Assembly: GCF_016906535.1 (NCBI RefSeq)
Contig: NC_057383.1
Span: forward strand, 2,030,220 to 2,094,219
Length of the DNA stretch: 64,000 bases
Origin: Rhizoctonia solani
Lineage: Eukaryota; Basidiomycota; Agaricomycetes; Cantharellales; Ceratobasidiaceae
Reading direction: 5' to 3'
Shown: positions 24,901 through 33,583 of the stretch, piece after piece
Numbering within the stretch: position 1 is the first letter of the stretch
How the letters are laid out: the number at the start of each line of letters is the position of its first letter
Notes under the pieces: model-generated
What the model was told of the DNA's origin: nothing
The model's database searches: none
What the model saw: only the letters and a program-made list of their open reading frames with translations
Made by a program: the position numbers and the translations under genes

Positions 24901-25461
24901 GGCTAAGGGATCAGGGTCTGCCTCTTCTTTGGATGCAATCTGAATTTGTTCGGGGAAGGTAACCGTGCCTAGGGACCAATCAATCAAGGGTGACTCCTGT
25001 GTGAGCCATGTCATGCCGAGTATGGCGGATGTGTTCCCAATGGGGCAAACTAGGAAAGGAATGGAATGTTTATGGCCATTGGCCAAAACCGCGAGTTGAA
25101 CCTGGTGCCATATGCGACCAGTCTGGGAAATTGTACCATCTAACATTCTTACAACTCGTGGATTTTTGAGCTGGGTTTTTGGTATTTTATATTTTTCCAC
25201 AATTGAAGGGGAGATGAAGTTCGATGTGGCTCCTGAGTCAATAAGGGTTTTAAGAGGTTCCGTCGGGGAGTTGTGCAGTTCGAGATTGATAAATAAAAGG
25301 GGCTTCTTATTCGAGTCTAGAGCCAAAGATACAAATTCGCAATCCAATACATGCACATCTAATTTAGGGGCCAGGGGCTTGACGGTAGTCCTTGGCCTTA
25401 GTCTTTTCCCAAAACCTCCTCTTCTGCCACCTTGGCAACCTCCTTGATCGTGGCCTTCCAT
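21988..25461 (-). CDS. pol: pol polyprotein of the chromovirus (PR-RT-RNaseH-IN-chromodomain)
   Basis: 1,157 codons without interruption. Protease motif LIDSGATSNFIS near residue 74. The RT core has LDLQWGYNNVRI and then YLDNILIFS where YLDD is expected. RNase H shows LETDASGVAMGAIL. Integrase has the HHCC region (REFHDSPLAGHPG, CCPVC), then YDFITGFP, ISDRGSTFTG and HPESDGQTERVNQ. A C-terminal chromodomain (YKVEQIIDSKRQRGKWFYLIKW, SWEPEELL) probably directs integration to marked chromatin. It overlaps gag by 64 nt in the -1 frame, so expression needs frameshifting or reinitiation. The Asp-to-Asn change in the RT motif could abolish polymerase activity; GAC GAT to GAC AAT is a CpG transition. 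Confidence 0.95.
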   Translation of the reverse strand: MEGHDQGGCQGGRRGGFGKRLRPRTTVKPLAPKLDVHVLDCEFVSLALDSNKKPLLFINLELHNSPTEPLKTLIDSGATSNFISPSIVEKYKIPKTQLKNPRVVRMLDGTISQTGRIWHQVQLAVLANGHKHSIPFLVCPIGNTSAILGMTWLTQESPLIDWSLGTVTFPEQIQIASKEEADPDPLADLPEQYHEFAKVFGEEEFKVLPPHREYDISIDLVPDAKLSPGPLYGMTDAESKALKQHIDEEIATGKICPSTSSTGAPVMFVKKADGSLRLVVDYQKLNDVTHKNVYPLPRQDDLMAKLRHAKIFTKLDLQWGYNNVRIKEGDEWKTAFRTKYGLFEYLVMPFGLTNAPAAFQHFMNDLFRDLIDVSVVIYLDNILIFSEDPKDHPAHVREVLSQLMKNQLFCKLSKCHFHVTTVDYLGIVISPAGFSMDQKKVEAVTSWPQPRTVKQVQAFLGFVNYLRRFIPNFSSVARPLHNLTRKETPWSWGNLEEAAFQELKVLVTKSPVLIHSNPELPYYLETDASGVAMGAILSQQGSDNRLHPIAYMSKSFSGAEANYNTHNKELLAIIKALEEWRIFLEATDKPIQVFTDHRNLEYWMQARTFNRRHARWRIFLSDFNFEIHYRPGKQLGKPDALSRRADYVDTPPNPEVMLPAEVFANTSEEELDIVTEIRTKLRDDPSLEPIIKFLTEDADNAPPSIRKAYREYDWEEDLLWYRGKLVVPDSETTKDRLLREFHDSPLAGHPGQQRTLELLSRNYWWPGMKSSAKEWVECCPVCQANRRAHAPVIALKPLEVPPFPFHTISYDFITGFPKSQGHDAILVVIDSFSKFGHFIPTSKKVTAKGLADLFVAHVWKLHGLPVKTISDRGSTFTGKFLRALYQRLGINPSFSLAYHPESDGQTERVNQFIEFYLRSYVSADHSDWATWLPLAEYAYNNAKHAATGKSPFELVYGRSPVMNPSNVPANVPEADQVADTLAREWKEAEAALRMSKERMAREKGTTPEYSIGKKVWLDGKNIELRTNSNKLDPKRLGPFEVTEKVSSHAYRLKLPESLKIHDVFYVGLLSKTHKSPGQPFPKQPPPETIEGEEEYKVEQIIDSKRQRGKWFYLIKWKGYGPEDNSWEPEELLEHSQEEIKRFNQARLRKARDAAKSL

Positions 25462-26585
25462 CCGTTAGGGCACTGTTTGATCCCGTGCCCCTTCTGACCA
25501 CACTTGACACAGAGGCCGGATGCGCGGCGACGGTCCCTTTCCTCCGGGGTGACGTAGTTGGGATCCTCAGATAGGCGGACCCTGGTGGTAGTGGAGGTAG
25601 AGGTGGTTGCGGTGACCGGGGCCTTGGTGGGAGCCTTCTTTGGACGGTTCTCCTCATTTTCGCGGCGGATGTTATCAATCTTAATTGCCGCCGCAAAGAT
25701 GGCTTTGAGTTTGTCAGGGATGCTGTCTTTGGTGGACAACAGTTCCTTGACTTTCCAGTGGAGGCCTCGCATGAATTGTGCAATATAGGCCTCCTCGTTC
25801 CAGTCTAATTCCGCAATGAGGTTGCGGAACTCCGTAACGTACTCGGAGGTGGTGGAGGTTTGGACCAGGGTGGCTATCTTCCTGGCAGCAGCCCGCTTGG
25901 CGTCGGGATCGGCGAAGGCTTCCTTGAATTTAGCTGTCAAAGCCAGGATAGTGGTAGGGGGATTGCCTTCGCCCTTGATAATAGTCCCGATCAGGGGGAG
26001 CGCCCAGTCAGCTGCCTTATTGGTCATGTGGTAGAGTATCCACACAACCATCTGTTCTTCCTTGTCAAATTGTTCCCTGTGCAGGGCAACCCAGAGGAGC
26101 ATCCGGTCCAGCCATTGGGTGGCTTTGCAGCCCCTGATATCACCCTTGTAAGGGTCCGGGAGGTCCATTTTGGGGCGCTTGGCGCTAGACCCTGCGTCGA
26201 AGGGGGTTAGGGACCCTAGATGCCTCCTAGGCGTTCCTTGAGGCTCCCTTTTGGGGCGCCTTTGTTCTTCCTCATCCTCTGAATCAAAGCCTGACCCTCT
26301 TGAAGGCCGGAATGGGGCCTTGAGTCCAGGCCTAACCGTGCCTGGAGTGTGGGTTTCTCCTCCCGAGTGGGTGGGAGGAGTAACAGGCCCAGTTGATGGG
26401 CCAGGCTGGGCTTGTGGTGCTCCTTGGTCTTTATCCCCAAGGAGGTCGGCGGTTTCCTTGCATATGGCTTTGAGCTCGATGAGCTGTTGGCCTTGGGATG
26501 TGATTTGGGCCTGCAAGGACCCGACGGTGGCAGTGAGGGCTGTGATAGCCTTGAGGAGAGCGCTAAGGGTCGGCTCCGGTTCCAT
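25398..26585 (-). CDS. gag: gag protein of the chromovirus
   Basis: 395 codons. An N-terminal coiled segment (LLKAITALTATVGSLQAQ) is followed by a Pro-rich linker, a capsid-like region (ATQWLDRMLLWVALHREQF to FMRGLHWKVKELL) and one zinc knuckle CVKCGQKGHGIKQC (CX2CX4HX4C). The 3' end overlaps pol in another frame. Complete and open. It packages the element RNA in the family; nothing here contradicts that. Confidence 0.93.
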   Translation of the reverse strand: MEPEPTLSALLKAITALTATVGSLQAQITSQGQQLIELKAICKETADLLGDKDQGAPQAQPGPSTGPVTPPTHSGGETHTPGTVRPGLKAPFRPSRGSGFDSEDEEEQRRPKREPQGTPRRHLGSLTPFDAGSSAKRPKMDLPDPYKGDIRGCKATQWLDRMLLWVALHREQFDKEEQMVVWILYHMTNKAADWALPLIGTIIKGEGNPPTTILALTAKFKEAFADPDAKRAAARKIATLVQTSTTSEYVTEFRNLIAELDWNEEAYIAQFMRGLHWKVKELLSTKDSIPDKLKAIFAAAIKIDNIRRENEENRPKKAPTKAPVTATTSTSTTTRVRLSEDPNYVTPEERDRRRASGLCVKCGQKGHGIKQCPNGWKATIKEVAKVAEEEVLGKD

Positions 26586-27102
26586 TCCTGGCAGGTCTCG
26601 CGGAGTGGGAGATGAGCTGCAAGTGGGTGGTTGGGAATGGGATGGAATGGAGCGGCGGCTGGAGCGGCTGGTAGGATGGGAATATGGATGGGGGACGCCA
26701 GAGCGTGTGGATGGAATGATTGAGACGGCGTGGGGGTGAAGGTGCCTATATCAGGACTTATGGGCGGTTTTTGTACAGAGTGTGAACGCTAAACCCTTGC
26801 GTCAGACACCTGGCGTTGAACTATCCCTACAACAAATCAACAGATCTGGCGATTGTGATATGAGCGGGTTTTTAGCAAGCGGGTGAATCAGCTGTCTAGG
26901 GTTGCTATCTGCTGTGTTCCGGCAAAACACGTGGTATGCGGGCGATTAGACACCGTCTGCCTTATAGCAATTTGGTACTATCTGGGACCAACGACTTTTT
27001 GATTATTCTAGTCGAAAGGGGAGTCCGTTCAGATGTTTTCCCTCGTGCTAGTACAGGGGCGCTTCTTGTTGTCGATCAAGCCTACACAAGTCGATTTTAC
27101 AA

Positions 27103-27662
27103 TGTTGTACACCACTGTAAGGTGGGTACTTGCTAGTGGTGGGCGCTTAAGGCCGTAACTACTACAGACACTGCTTAAGTAATCTACTTTAAGGCTATAC
27201 TACTTAGCGCTTAAGGCGCTCTATTTCTAACTACTGTCGACGAGGGGGCCTTAGGCCTGGGAGGTGTGGTGAGTGAATATAAGGGGTAACTTCTGAGATG
27301 ACTAAGGCTGGCTACTTAGCTGGCTTCTGATATCCCCCTCTAATGAGTAAGAGACGAGGTAAAATTGACTTGGGGACTCCAAGCAATTTTCCTGCTGTAT
27401 ATATAGGCAAGAGCACACTATCTACATGGTCTGTGCTCGTGAGAAAAGAAGAGTCCATGTGAGAAGAGAAGCGTGCTGCGGACTGCGCAGAAGCGTGGAT
27501 TTCTCCCAAGCGCCCTTGGCACGGCATCTTGGCGCGGCATCTCGGCATAATAAGCGCCGAGGTCACGTGATCGAAAAACATAAGATACAAGGTTCGGAAA
27601 AAATACTAAAAATAAGAGAAAAATCATACGAGTTCAATGGTATATGTCAGGGGATTGTAACA
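27103..27662 (-). repeat. 5' LTR of the chromovirus
   Basis: 560 bp, TGTTGTACACC to GGGGATTGTAACA on the plus strand. The primer-binding region would start just inside 27103 (minus strand TTGTAAAATCGACTTG); I could not assign it to a tRNA, and self-priming as in Tf1 is an alternative. Confidence 0.96.
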
Positions 27663-28801
27663 GTTTCAAAGACAATATGCACAGCTAATCCAACGCAGTT
27701 CAAATGAGGCCTGTCAGGGCACCGATCAAAAAATTGCAGCTGGTACCGCAACCTAGGACTGCGGAGGCTGTACTGTAACAGTATTTACGCGTCAATAAAA
27801 TACTGGTATCAATGTAATACTAATCAATCTTACTGGCCAAGGGACCAAAGGAGATTCCTTGAGGTGGCATGCTTGGCACCTGAACTCAGTAGGAAGCGTG
27901 ATTGGACTGGGCGTTAAGCAAGCTGTGTCATCCCTGCCGTCGCTAGGAACACAATACACCGCAGGGCAGGAACAGCACGCAAGGAGGTTATCACAATGAC
28001 CACAATTCACACACTTAGTCTACAGGAAAATTAATCCTTAGAGAACTTTGTTGTCAGTTTGACGCACCTGATTTTGTAGCGCCAATGAAGACATTTTGTA
28101 CTTGTGAGGGGAGGAAATGAACCAGTTGCGAAAGGTTGGCAACCTAAATACTAAGGCTAGAAGACCTGATTGACTAGGGGAGGCAATGATTTCACACGCT
28201 TTATATCCCCTTTTACCAATTTCAAATCTACTATTGACTATCTCACGCAAAGCAGGCAGGAGCAATTCGAGTTTTGTTAGTAAGGGGCAAGGTGATTCAC
28301 ATTAGCAATCTATCACAAGTAAAGGTAGCACCGTTCTTAAGCTTAGGTACAAAACAAAACTGAGTATAGACGCCTTTTCTAATTACACACTATTGGTTAT
28401 GTTGTGGTATGTGCGTACATTAATGCAAACTCTCTACTGGGCCCCAAAAAATCCCGGGAGCCCTCTAGGTTAATTTTTGTTGCCAAGCACTCCAGAGCAT
28501 TTGGGATGACGCTTGCAAGTACTGGTTGAGTGTCCCCAAGTGCCTGATAAGCGATTTGGATCCATTGGATCAAAACAAGGAGATTCCCAGAATTGGAGCA
28601 ATGCAGAGCGCTCCAGGGTTTTGGGTGCCTCTGTACAATTACTTTGTTTGGTTGAAGTTATAACATATAAGCTCTCAGACTTTAAAACGTATACTCAAAT
28701 GCCGGGCAAATTGTCCAATATGTTTTAAACTAATGTGCGGTTGATTTATCAAGATAGAAGGCCGTTGGCCACAGGTTTAGATTTCCAGAAATAAATCAAA
28801 A

Positions 28802-29702
28802 TTACTGCTGCGTCTTACGCCTTTTGAAGCCAGCATCCTTGACCTCCCCCTTGCGCTTAGAGATTATCTATTATCATGCATATGAGGTTGCTTTATCATA
28901 AAACAGTGAGATTTATCCTTACCAATTCCGGCTGGTCATTCAACACTTTGGAGGCTGGTACCAAACTCTCCCCAGTCTTGTGTGCTTTAGACTTGAGAAC
29001 AATGCCTGTATAAGGCTTAGCATTGGCCTTGCCACCTAGCGCTGCTTTCTTTGCTGCAACAACAGCTAACATCTCATCGATAGATGTTTCGTTCTTGATT
29101 GCTATGGACAATAATGGGTTTGAGCAATTAGACGTTATTTAACAGAGACCCGTATTCACCAGTCATATGTTCTCCCTTGGATGTCCCATGAGTGGGAAGA
29201 GGGTCATCAGCCAAGGGAATATCTTTGAGCTCGGGCATATTCAAGTGGGTTGCAAGGAGACGTGGAGGTTCAACATCAACGCGGGCGTTGATTTTATACC
29301 CTAAAGATACCGGTTCCCTGGATCCAGGCGTCTTCTAGGGGGCAGGCTACATTTGGATTGGTAACAGAGTTGTGACGTACTGGTGCAAAAACTGTATTGG
29401 AATTGCAAACAATAGTCGGAATCTATATCACGTAATCCAAGTATCTTGTTGATGCAAATCAAGGCCTTCAATCAATTTTTAGCATACGCGCATAGCTGTA
29501 TATGCACTGAGCTGTATTAATGAAAAGGAGCCATCAACAAATCACCACAAAAATGTCAAGGTTAAGGGTGTACATCTGTTTTCATACCGTAGACATAGGA
29601 CTTGCCAAAGGATGGATATGTGAGCTGGTTGGGCAGAAAGGATGTACTTGGTACGGATTGACAAATTGGGAAGGCTGTTGCAAGCCGCTGTGACTCCACC
29701 AT
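28802..29702 (-). CDS. small Lys-rich protein, 5' part uncertain
   Basis: The last three exons are clear: 29334-29160 (PPRLLATHLNMPELKD), 29101-28923 (IDEMLAVVAAKKAALGGKAN) and 28867-28802, ending at TAA with a basic nuclear-signal-like tail (KRKGEVKDAGFKRRKTQQ). From an internal ATG at 29238 these give exactly 107 residues. A likely first exon at 29702-29588 (MVESQRLATAFP, LPNQLTYPSFGKSYVY) ends at a GTATGA donor, but I could not join it to 29334 in phase; a small middle exon may be missing. No family recognised. No broken codon seen. Confidence 0.5.
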
Positions 29703-31190
29703 TGTTGCGCAAACTTTGGTGGCTTGTATTATACTGCTACTTATAGCTCGATTGGAATGTTAAAGATCGTTCTTGAGTTGCCAAATGCCCAATATCGAGT
29801 TTATACCAAGTAGTTTGCTACTTTTGCAAGTGTGGTACCATTGATAGGCCCTTTTTCTTGAACAATTGCCCTCAAATCCTGCCCACTGAGGACGAAAATT
29901 ACATGCCGTGCATGCTACAAGCACGGCCCAGTCTTTTCATTGATAAGTTTCAGCGCGCATTGCCAAGCTATTAAGAGGTTAATGCCTTGCTTGAAGCAAT
30001 AGCCAGGGTACGTATTTTGGCTGCTTACTCTCAAAAGTATTTGCGCGTGAAACAATTGAGCAAAACAAAGCTCTACGGGCAGCATGGAAAGCTCAATGGA
30101 GGTTGTCGCAGGAGATGATCATTTCACTAAGTGAGAGCTTCCTTGCGCTTGTTCTACACATTAAATTGACTAGAGCTGTGCTACAAGGAAATGAGATATA
30201 TACACAAGTATGTTTATCAAGGGCAAAGCAACAAGATATATAGTATGCACATTTGAGTCACAAAAAATGGTCCACAGGACCAGTCCTATCAATCTATGCA
30301 TAACTATAAAATAAACTACTGTCAAGCAATATGCAAACGGCTGTAATTATTTCATTTTATAAAAGGTCCAATGACAAGCAAAGCATGGTATGCCAAGAAC
30401 CTTGTTGTTTGATTTAGCTTAACTTGTTTGCGCGGGTGGCCTAAATGGCGGAGAGTACTTCATTGAAGTTGTTGTAGATTTTATATTCAATTGGGCTGGG
30501 AGTATTGGCTCATACCCCTGCTACAAGGTTTGCTCTTAGTCTGTCAATCGTGGGGAAACAATGGCCGCTTTATAAATAAGTACATAGATCATAACATGAT
30601 TGTTTACTAAAAAAACGCCTAACAGCAGCAGCAATTATCCTACTGTTGGGATGTGGTAGACGTCTTTTCAAAACTTAATGCCTCCAAAACTCCATCTTTA
30701 TTGGAGAAGGAAGCTGTCTATGAGCTTTATGAGTGGCGGTGTTAAATAGGCAAAAATCACTACTACCATGTAAACCTCTCTACACTGAATGCCTGTTGTG
30801 TCCTTCACAGCAACCTCCTTGAAAACACGCACTTTGCAAAGACAATCAGCCATGATATACACAGGTGTGCATTGAGCTCACTCAGTTTGCCAGTAAATTG
30901 AGACTTGGGCTCTCCTGGCTTGGGAGTGTCACTTAAGGCAAGCTCTTCCAAGGATGGCATGGTGGCAAGTTGAAGAAAGGGTATATTTAATGTAAGAACA
31001 CTCATGTTTATGTATCCTCTGGGCCGGAGCCATAACCGGATCACAGGGTCCATTACGGTTTTAAGACTTTGCCTACCCTTAACCACGTGCAAGGTATATA
31101 TGCCAGATTTTAAAAGCAGAATAAGAGTTTTGATCCAGGGGCAAATTTCACAACCTCCCTCCATTCCATCTAACGCTACAGCATACAATA
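29703..31190. other. intergenic, AT-rich, with a possible minus-strand gene fragment at 30805-31281
   Basis: From 29703 to 30800 I see no coding signal. At 30805-31281 the minus strand is open for 158 codons with protein-like composition (LYAVALDGMEGGCEICPW, VMDPVIRLWLRPRGY) but overlaps the first exon of W-b by about 90 bp; it could be the relic of another gene or chance. Confidence 0.35.
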
Positions 31191-32376
31191 ATGCATCCCT
31201 CCTGCCGGCGTTATCCATTGCCTGCACGCCCAGTCCGTGAACCAGGTACCCAGCCGAGGACAGTTGTACAATGGGGTTCATCCTATCAGCAGGGCGTGCA
31301 TAACTTTGCGTTCAAGCACGAGTTGGCAGCTGCTCTTCTTGAAAGGCGTAACTGCTGTAGTGAGTGGGTTACATGTGCATTGACAGCAGCTTCAACTGAT
31401 ATTCTGGTAGATGTACTGGCGCGCATTGCCAATCATTTTGCATTTGTAAATGCAGGCACGTTTGACATGGTTTGCCTGCGGGATGACAATGATCTACATC
31501 ACTTTGGCCCAATTGAGATGCTTGCATATATCGCGCCTCTCAACTGTGGCCGTCGCAGAGGCTGTAGGTACCTCTCGGGTCATACACCTCTTTACCGGCG
31601 CAGTCATCCCCATGTCTGGTGGCTAGAAGGTGAGTTTGCTTGAGTGAAAGTCAAATGGCCACTCAGCCGGGAGTCTATGGTGATCTTGAATCATCCGTGA
31701 GTGCTTTTACCTTGTTAGAAAGTTTGGTTTCTCACAAGTAGAGCATACATATGCATTGTCTAACTTAGTTTTGATGAAGTCTGGATTTACGGCAAAGAAT
31801 CAAACACCATGTACATGCTTCAACACCCCAACCCAGCGTACAAGCCAATTTATATGGAGACTGTACAAGACTGGAATAATGGCCCTCCCGGAGAGTCAAG
31901 TAAGCTCAAGCTATTCCAGTCTGTAGACCTCAGTGCGCCACGCCCTCATTGGATGAGCCCATGGGTGTTCAAAATGCTGCTCCTTGAAACCCGCTTGATT
32001 GTGCAAGGAACGTCCTACCCTTTGGAGGGGACCGATGATGAACAAGATGCGGATGGAGTGAGTGATGCCGGGTCACTTGTTGACCATGTTAATGAGCATC
32101 AAGTTCCTACCTCATCATCGTGGGATTGGGACTTGCCTTCCTCCGCTCAGGAAAGGGAGGATCTACCGGTAAGTATATACTCGATCTTGTGATCTAATTC
32201 ATGCTAAGCACTTGGCAACTCATGTGCCAGGAGGCAGAGGATACGTACGTCCCTAGCCCCCTGTTTACTGAACAGGAATCCAACAATGGTGCAGGATGGA
32301 GTCCTGTTTTCACCGGTGACAATGATGACGTGGGCAGCGTTGCAACTGGTTCGCCGTTGTTTACCGAGGAGGATTG
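31191..32376 (+). CDS. W-b: Trp-rich family protein with acidic tail
   Basis: Exons are about 31191-31629, 31771-32168 and 32232-32376 (TGA). The first exon includes HTPLYRRSHPHVWW, the counterpart of GYTPLYAARSHPDLW in W-a. The second has VDLSAPRPHWMSPWVFKMLLLETR (W-a: VDLAQPRPWWMPRWAMRVLCLEQ) and SDAGSLVDHVNEHQVPTSSSW. The tail is acidic, with two LFTE motifs (SPLFTEQE and SPLFTEED at the C-terminus). The start is uncertain: the first ATG of the frame is 31191, but a GT donor at 31221 and an acceptor before 31293 would allow a shorter first exon. No stop or frameshift. Function unknown; the folded part is shared with W-a, the tail is not. Confidence 0.6.
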
Positions 32377-32949
32377 AAAAATAAATAAATAAGGAAAGCA
32401 GAGCTTCATTAATCATTCCTCTCACTGGAAGCTGTGGACGTTAATTATCGCCAATAATTGTCAATATATTGCATTTTTCTTTAATCTTTTTTTTTCTTGC
32501 AAGACCTTTTGCGCAATTGTTGCAATTTATTGGCAAGAATAGAGAGGAATTCTTATATGAATATATAGCGGCTGTACCCATGGTTCTTGGTTGTTTCAGG
32601 TCTCCTAGCACTGGTAGTCAGTGCAAGTAGCGTGGGCGTTGATATATTACATGCAGGACTAATGAATGTACGCTAAGGCCATAGGTGGCAAACTTACACG
32701 TACTCTCTTGGCTTGAGGTTTTCAATGTTCATGCACATCAGATTTTGATCAAACTGTAATACCATGTCAAACTATTAAATTGGCGCAGCTGTTCTTGAAA
32801 AGGTGGCGTCACCATGGACAAGTGTTCAGGTTGTAGAGGGAAAAGTCTTGGAAAACTTTTGGAAATATTGTGTTTTTCCTGTGATCACTGATCTGTTTGC
32901 TGTCATACTTGGAGCTTATGTATATATAGCACATATGCATGTGCCCACT
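32377..32949. other. intergenic between W-b and the 164-bp repeat
   Basis: AT-rich, with a poly-T run near 32487. No gene recognised. Confidence 0.6.
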
Positions 32950-33583
32950 AATTTATAGCCCAATTGGTGATGGCAACCTGAGACCAAGTTTACTGTCCGC
33001 CGGACAGTCTCAGGGTCCATTATGTTGAACCTGGACAATCTCCCTGGTATCTGCATTTTATGTGCTCATAATTTGTGTATAGACCCATGTACCAAGTGAC
33101 AACCCACTGGCAAACTCTCAGGAAGATTGGCAATGGTCACCCTGGGGCCAAGTTTACTGTCCGCCGGACAGTCTCAGGGTCCATTATGTTGAACCTGGAC
33201 AATCTCCCTGGTTTCTGCATTTTATGTGCTCATTTTCTGTATCTAGACCTTTGTGTTTAGTGATAATCTACTGGAAAACTCTCAGGAAGATTGGTGGTGG
33301 TAACCCTTGACCAAGTTTGCTGTCCGCCGGACAGTCTCAGGGTCCATTATGTTGAACCTGGATGATCTCCCTGGTTTCTGCATTCTATATGCTCATAATT
33401 TGTGTGTAGACCCATGTACCAAGTGATGACCTACTGGAAAACTCTCAGGAAGATTGGTGATGGTCACCCTGGGGCCAAGTTTACTGTCCACCAGACAGTC
33501 TCAGGGTCCATAATGTTAAACTAGACTATCTCCCTGGTTTCTATATCTTATATCCTCATTCTCTGTGTATAGACCTATATATC
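32950..33583. repeat. 164-bp tandem repeat, about 3.8 copies
   Basis: The stretch CCAAGTTTACTGTCC recurs near 32982, 33150, 33312 and 33476, a period of about 164 bp. Each copy contains the dyad TGTCCGCCGGACA (arms TGTCCG and CGGACA); in the fourth copy both CpGs have become CpA. The array abuts the first block of the 83-bp satellite directly. Confidence 0.9.

Larger units (their letters stand above)
21417..27662 (-). mobile_element. complete Ty3/gypsy chromovirus with 560-bp LTRs and GTTTC target duplication
   Basis: The element is 6,246 bp, oriented on the minus strand: LTR, gag, pol, LTR. GTTTC at 21412-21416 is repeated at 27663-27667. Order in pol (protease, RT, RNase H, integrase, chromodomain) identifies a chromovirus, similar to the Tf1/Tf2 type. 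The LTRs differ at only six sites, so insertion is recent on the scale of this genome. It sits inside an exon of Z2. Confidence 0.97.
20341..28094 (-). pseudogene. Z2: Cys-rich protein gene interrupted by a chromovirus
   Basis: Removing the element at 21417-27662 and one copy of its target duplication restores an open, spliced gene. Exons: 28094-28068, 28019-27834, 27772-27663 continuing at 21411-21342, then four more down to TAG 20341-20343. The start MSSLALQNQ leads into a Cys block (KCVNCGHCDNLLACCSCPAVYC, then FRCQACH) that resembles the block in Z1. The split exon reads VHIVFE on one side and TQMKTRAEAFGQLFRG on the other, in frame across the insertion site. Downstream exons carry FPFLSDDESEAGLIIFAA, LTAGAANEIHTAFN and CSWCHAEQDLVKP. 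No other stop or frameshift is seen, so the gene was intact until the insertion. Function unknown. Confidence 0.7.
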
